Shown: piece by piece, positions 5,621 through 6,560 of the stretch
How positions within the stretch are numbered: position 1 is the first letter of the stretch
How the letters are laid out: each line of letters starts with the position of its first letter
Source of the DNA: Candidatus Solibacter sp.
Lineage (GTDB): Bacteria > Acidobacteriota > Terriglobia > Bryobacterales > Bryobacteraceae
DNA: 6,560 nt
Reading direction: 5' to 3'
NCBI GenBank assembly: GCA_017883355.1
Contig: JADGNS010000289.1
Location: forward strand, 1 to 6,560
The notes under the pieces: model-generated
What the model was told of the DNA's origin: nothing
The model's database searches: none
Seen by the model: the letters and a program-made list of their open reading frames with translations, nothing else
Program-made: the position numbers and the translations under genes

Positions 5621-6560
5621 ATGAAACGCTCTCTGCTCGCCGGCATCTTTCTGGTATCCCTGGCGCTGTCGAAGACCTTTACTCTGGAACAGGTGCTCTC
5701 CGCGCCGTTCCCCTCCGAACTGATCGCCGCGCCGGGCGGCGCCAAGGTGGCGTGGCTGCTCAACGAGCGCGGCGCGCGCAACGTATGGATCGCCACCGCG
5801 CCCGACTTCAAAGGCGTGCGCCTCACCAACTACACCCAGGACGATGGCCAGGACGTCGGCCAGCTCCGCTGGACCCCCGACGCCAAAGCCGTCGTCTACG
5901 TGCGCGGCGGCGATCTCGAATTTCTCGGCCGCCCCGACCCCAACCCCACCGCCGACCCCGCCGGCGTCGATCAATCCATCTGGATCGCCGCCCCCGGGGA
6001 AGCGCCGCGCAAGATCGCCGCCGGACATTCGCCCGTCCTATCGCCCAAGGGCGACCAGGTGGCCTACCTCTTGGGCGGACAGATCTGGCTGGCGCCGCTC
6101 AATGGCACGGCTGGGCCCTCGCTATTGATTCACGCGCGCGCCGGCGTCGCCGCGGGCGAGGTCCGCTGGTCGCCCGACGGCAGCAAGCTCGCCTACGTGA
6201 GCGATCGCACCAATCACAGCTTCATCGCCGTCTACGATTTCGCATCCAAGTCGCTAACCTACCTCGACCCCAGCGTCGACCGCGATGCCAACCCCACCTG
6301 GTCGCCCGACGGCAAACAGGTCGCCTTCACCCGCATGACCAGCGGTGGGGGCGGGGGCCGCGGCGGTCGGCGCGCCGGAGATCCCTGGGCCATCCGCGCC
6401 GCCAGCGTCTCCGACGGCGCCGGCCGCCAGGTCTGGAAGGCCGACCCCGGTGCGGGCAGCGTCTTCCGCGCCGTGGTCGCCGACAATCAACTGGTCTGGA
6501 CCGCCGCCAACCGCATCGTCTTCCCCTGGGAACACGATGGCTGGACGCACCTCTACTCCG
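5621..6560 (+). CDS. S9-family (prolyl oligopeptidase/DPP-IV-like) peptidase, N-terminal part (runs off the right edge)
   Basis: The frame stays open for 313 codons to the window edge. It begins with a short signal peptide (MKRSLLAGIFLVSLALS), so export is expected. The rest is a beta-propeller with repeated blades carrying the PD40/TolB-like signature: WTPDAKAVVYV at 84-94, LSPKGDQVAYL at 140-150, WSPDGSKLAYV at 183-193 and WSPDGKQVAFT at 227-237. The fragment ends FPWEHDGWTHLYS, a strand typical of S9 peptidases of the DPP-IV type. In these enzymes the propeller gates access to a C-terminal alpha/beta-hydrolase domain with a Ser-Asp-His triad that cleaves peptides; that domain would lie beyond the window. 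A Gly/Arg-rich loop interrupts the propeller at about 241-253. The gene is divergent from the minus-strand operon, so a shared role is not implied. A TolB-like propeller protein without a peptidase domain is the alternative. Confidence 0.83.
   Translation, partial: MKRSLLAGIFLVSLALSKTFTLEQVLSAPFPSELIAAPGGAKVAWLLNERGARNVWIATAPDFKGVRLTNYTQDDGQDVGQLRWTPDAKAVVYVRGGDLEFLGRPDPNPTADPAGVDQSIWIAAPGEAPRKIAAGHSPVLSPKGDQVAYLLGGQIWLAPLNGTAGPSLLIHARAGVAAGEVRWSPDGSKLAYVSDRTNHSFIAVYDFASKSLTYLDPSVDRDANPTWSPDGKQVAFTRMTSGGGGGRGGRRAGDPWAIRAASVSDGAGRQVWKADPGAGSVFRAVVADNQLVWTAANRIVFPWEHDGWTHLYS
6341..6373 (+). repeat. Low-complexity Gly/Arg-rich insert within the S9 peptidase gene
   Basis: Codons 241-251 encode SGGGGGRGGRR. 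The DNA is a run of G blocks (6344-6366) within the coding frame, immediately after the fourth propeller blade motif. It reads as a flexible surface loop between strands and keeps the frame, so it is not an error-induced break. The G blocks could form a G-quadruplex on the coding strand, but this is not shown. Confidence 0.55.

Noticed and set aside
5513..6028. Minus-strand open frame of 171 codons covering part of the spacer and the S9 gene start
   Set aside because: Most of it is antisense to the well-supported S9 propeller, the product is Gly/Val/Ala-rich low-complexity, and no ribosome site was seen.

Overview
The window is GC-rich, tightly packed bacterial DNA. The protein style suggests Acidobacteriota, possibly the Solibacter/Bryobacter side: a VWA/amidotransferase-like membrane protein, a secreted caspase-fold protein, a TPR-peptidase and an S9 peptidase with a Gly/Arg-rich propeller loop. 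This placement is inference from gene content and codon style; no taxonomic marker is present.

Layout. Positions 5403 down to 1 hold one convergently spaced set of four minus-strand genes. In transcription order they are: a 751-residue membrane protein with a VWA domain and an amidotransferase-like domain (5403-3148); a secreted caspase/C13-fold protein (3151-2231, overlapping the previous stop by ATGA); a secreted TPR protein with a zinc-peptidase motif (2220-124, GTG start, 10 bases after the previous stop); and the N-terminus of a MoxR-type AAA+ ATPase (110-1, cut by the window edge). The spacings (-4, +10 and +13 bases) indicate a single transcript. Positions 5404-5620 are a 217-base divergent spacer, the only sizeable non-coding stretch. 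Positions 5621-6560 hold the start of a plus-strand S9-type peptidase, cut by the right edge inside its beta-propeller.

How the genes fit together. MoxR ATPases are usually encoded with VWA proteins, and the pair is thought to act as a chaperone or remodelling machine. Here predicted topology puts the VWA domain, the caspase-fold protein and the TPR-peptidase all outside the cytoplasmic membrane, with MoxR inside. The set therefore looks like an envelope-located assembly or quality-control module rather than a cytoplasmic suicide system. The most unusual point is that the caspase-fold protein keeps the catalytic-type His in a GHG motif but has Ser where the nucleophilic Cys belongs, and contains no Cys at all. 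It may be a pseudo-enzyme or binding subunit. No RNA genes, CRISPR arrays, insertion sequences or convincing terminators were seen.
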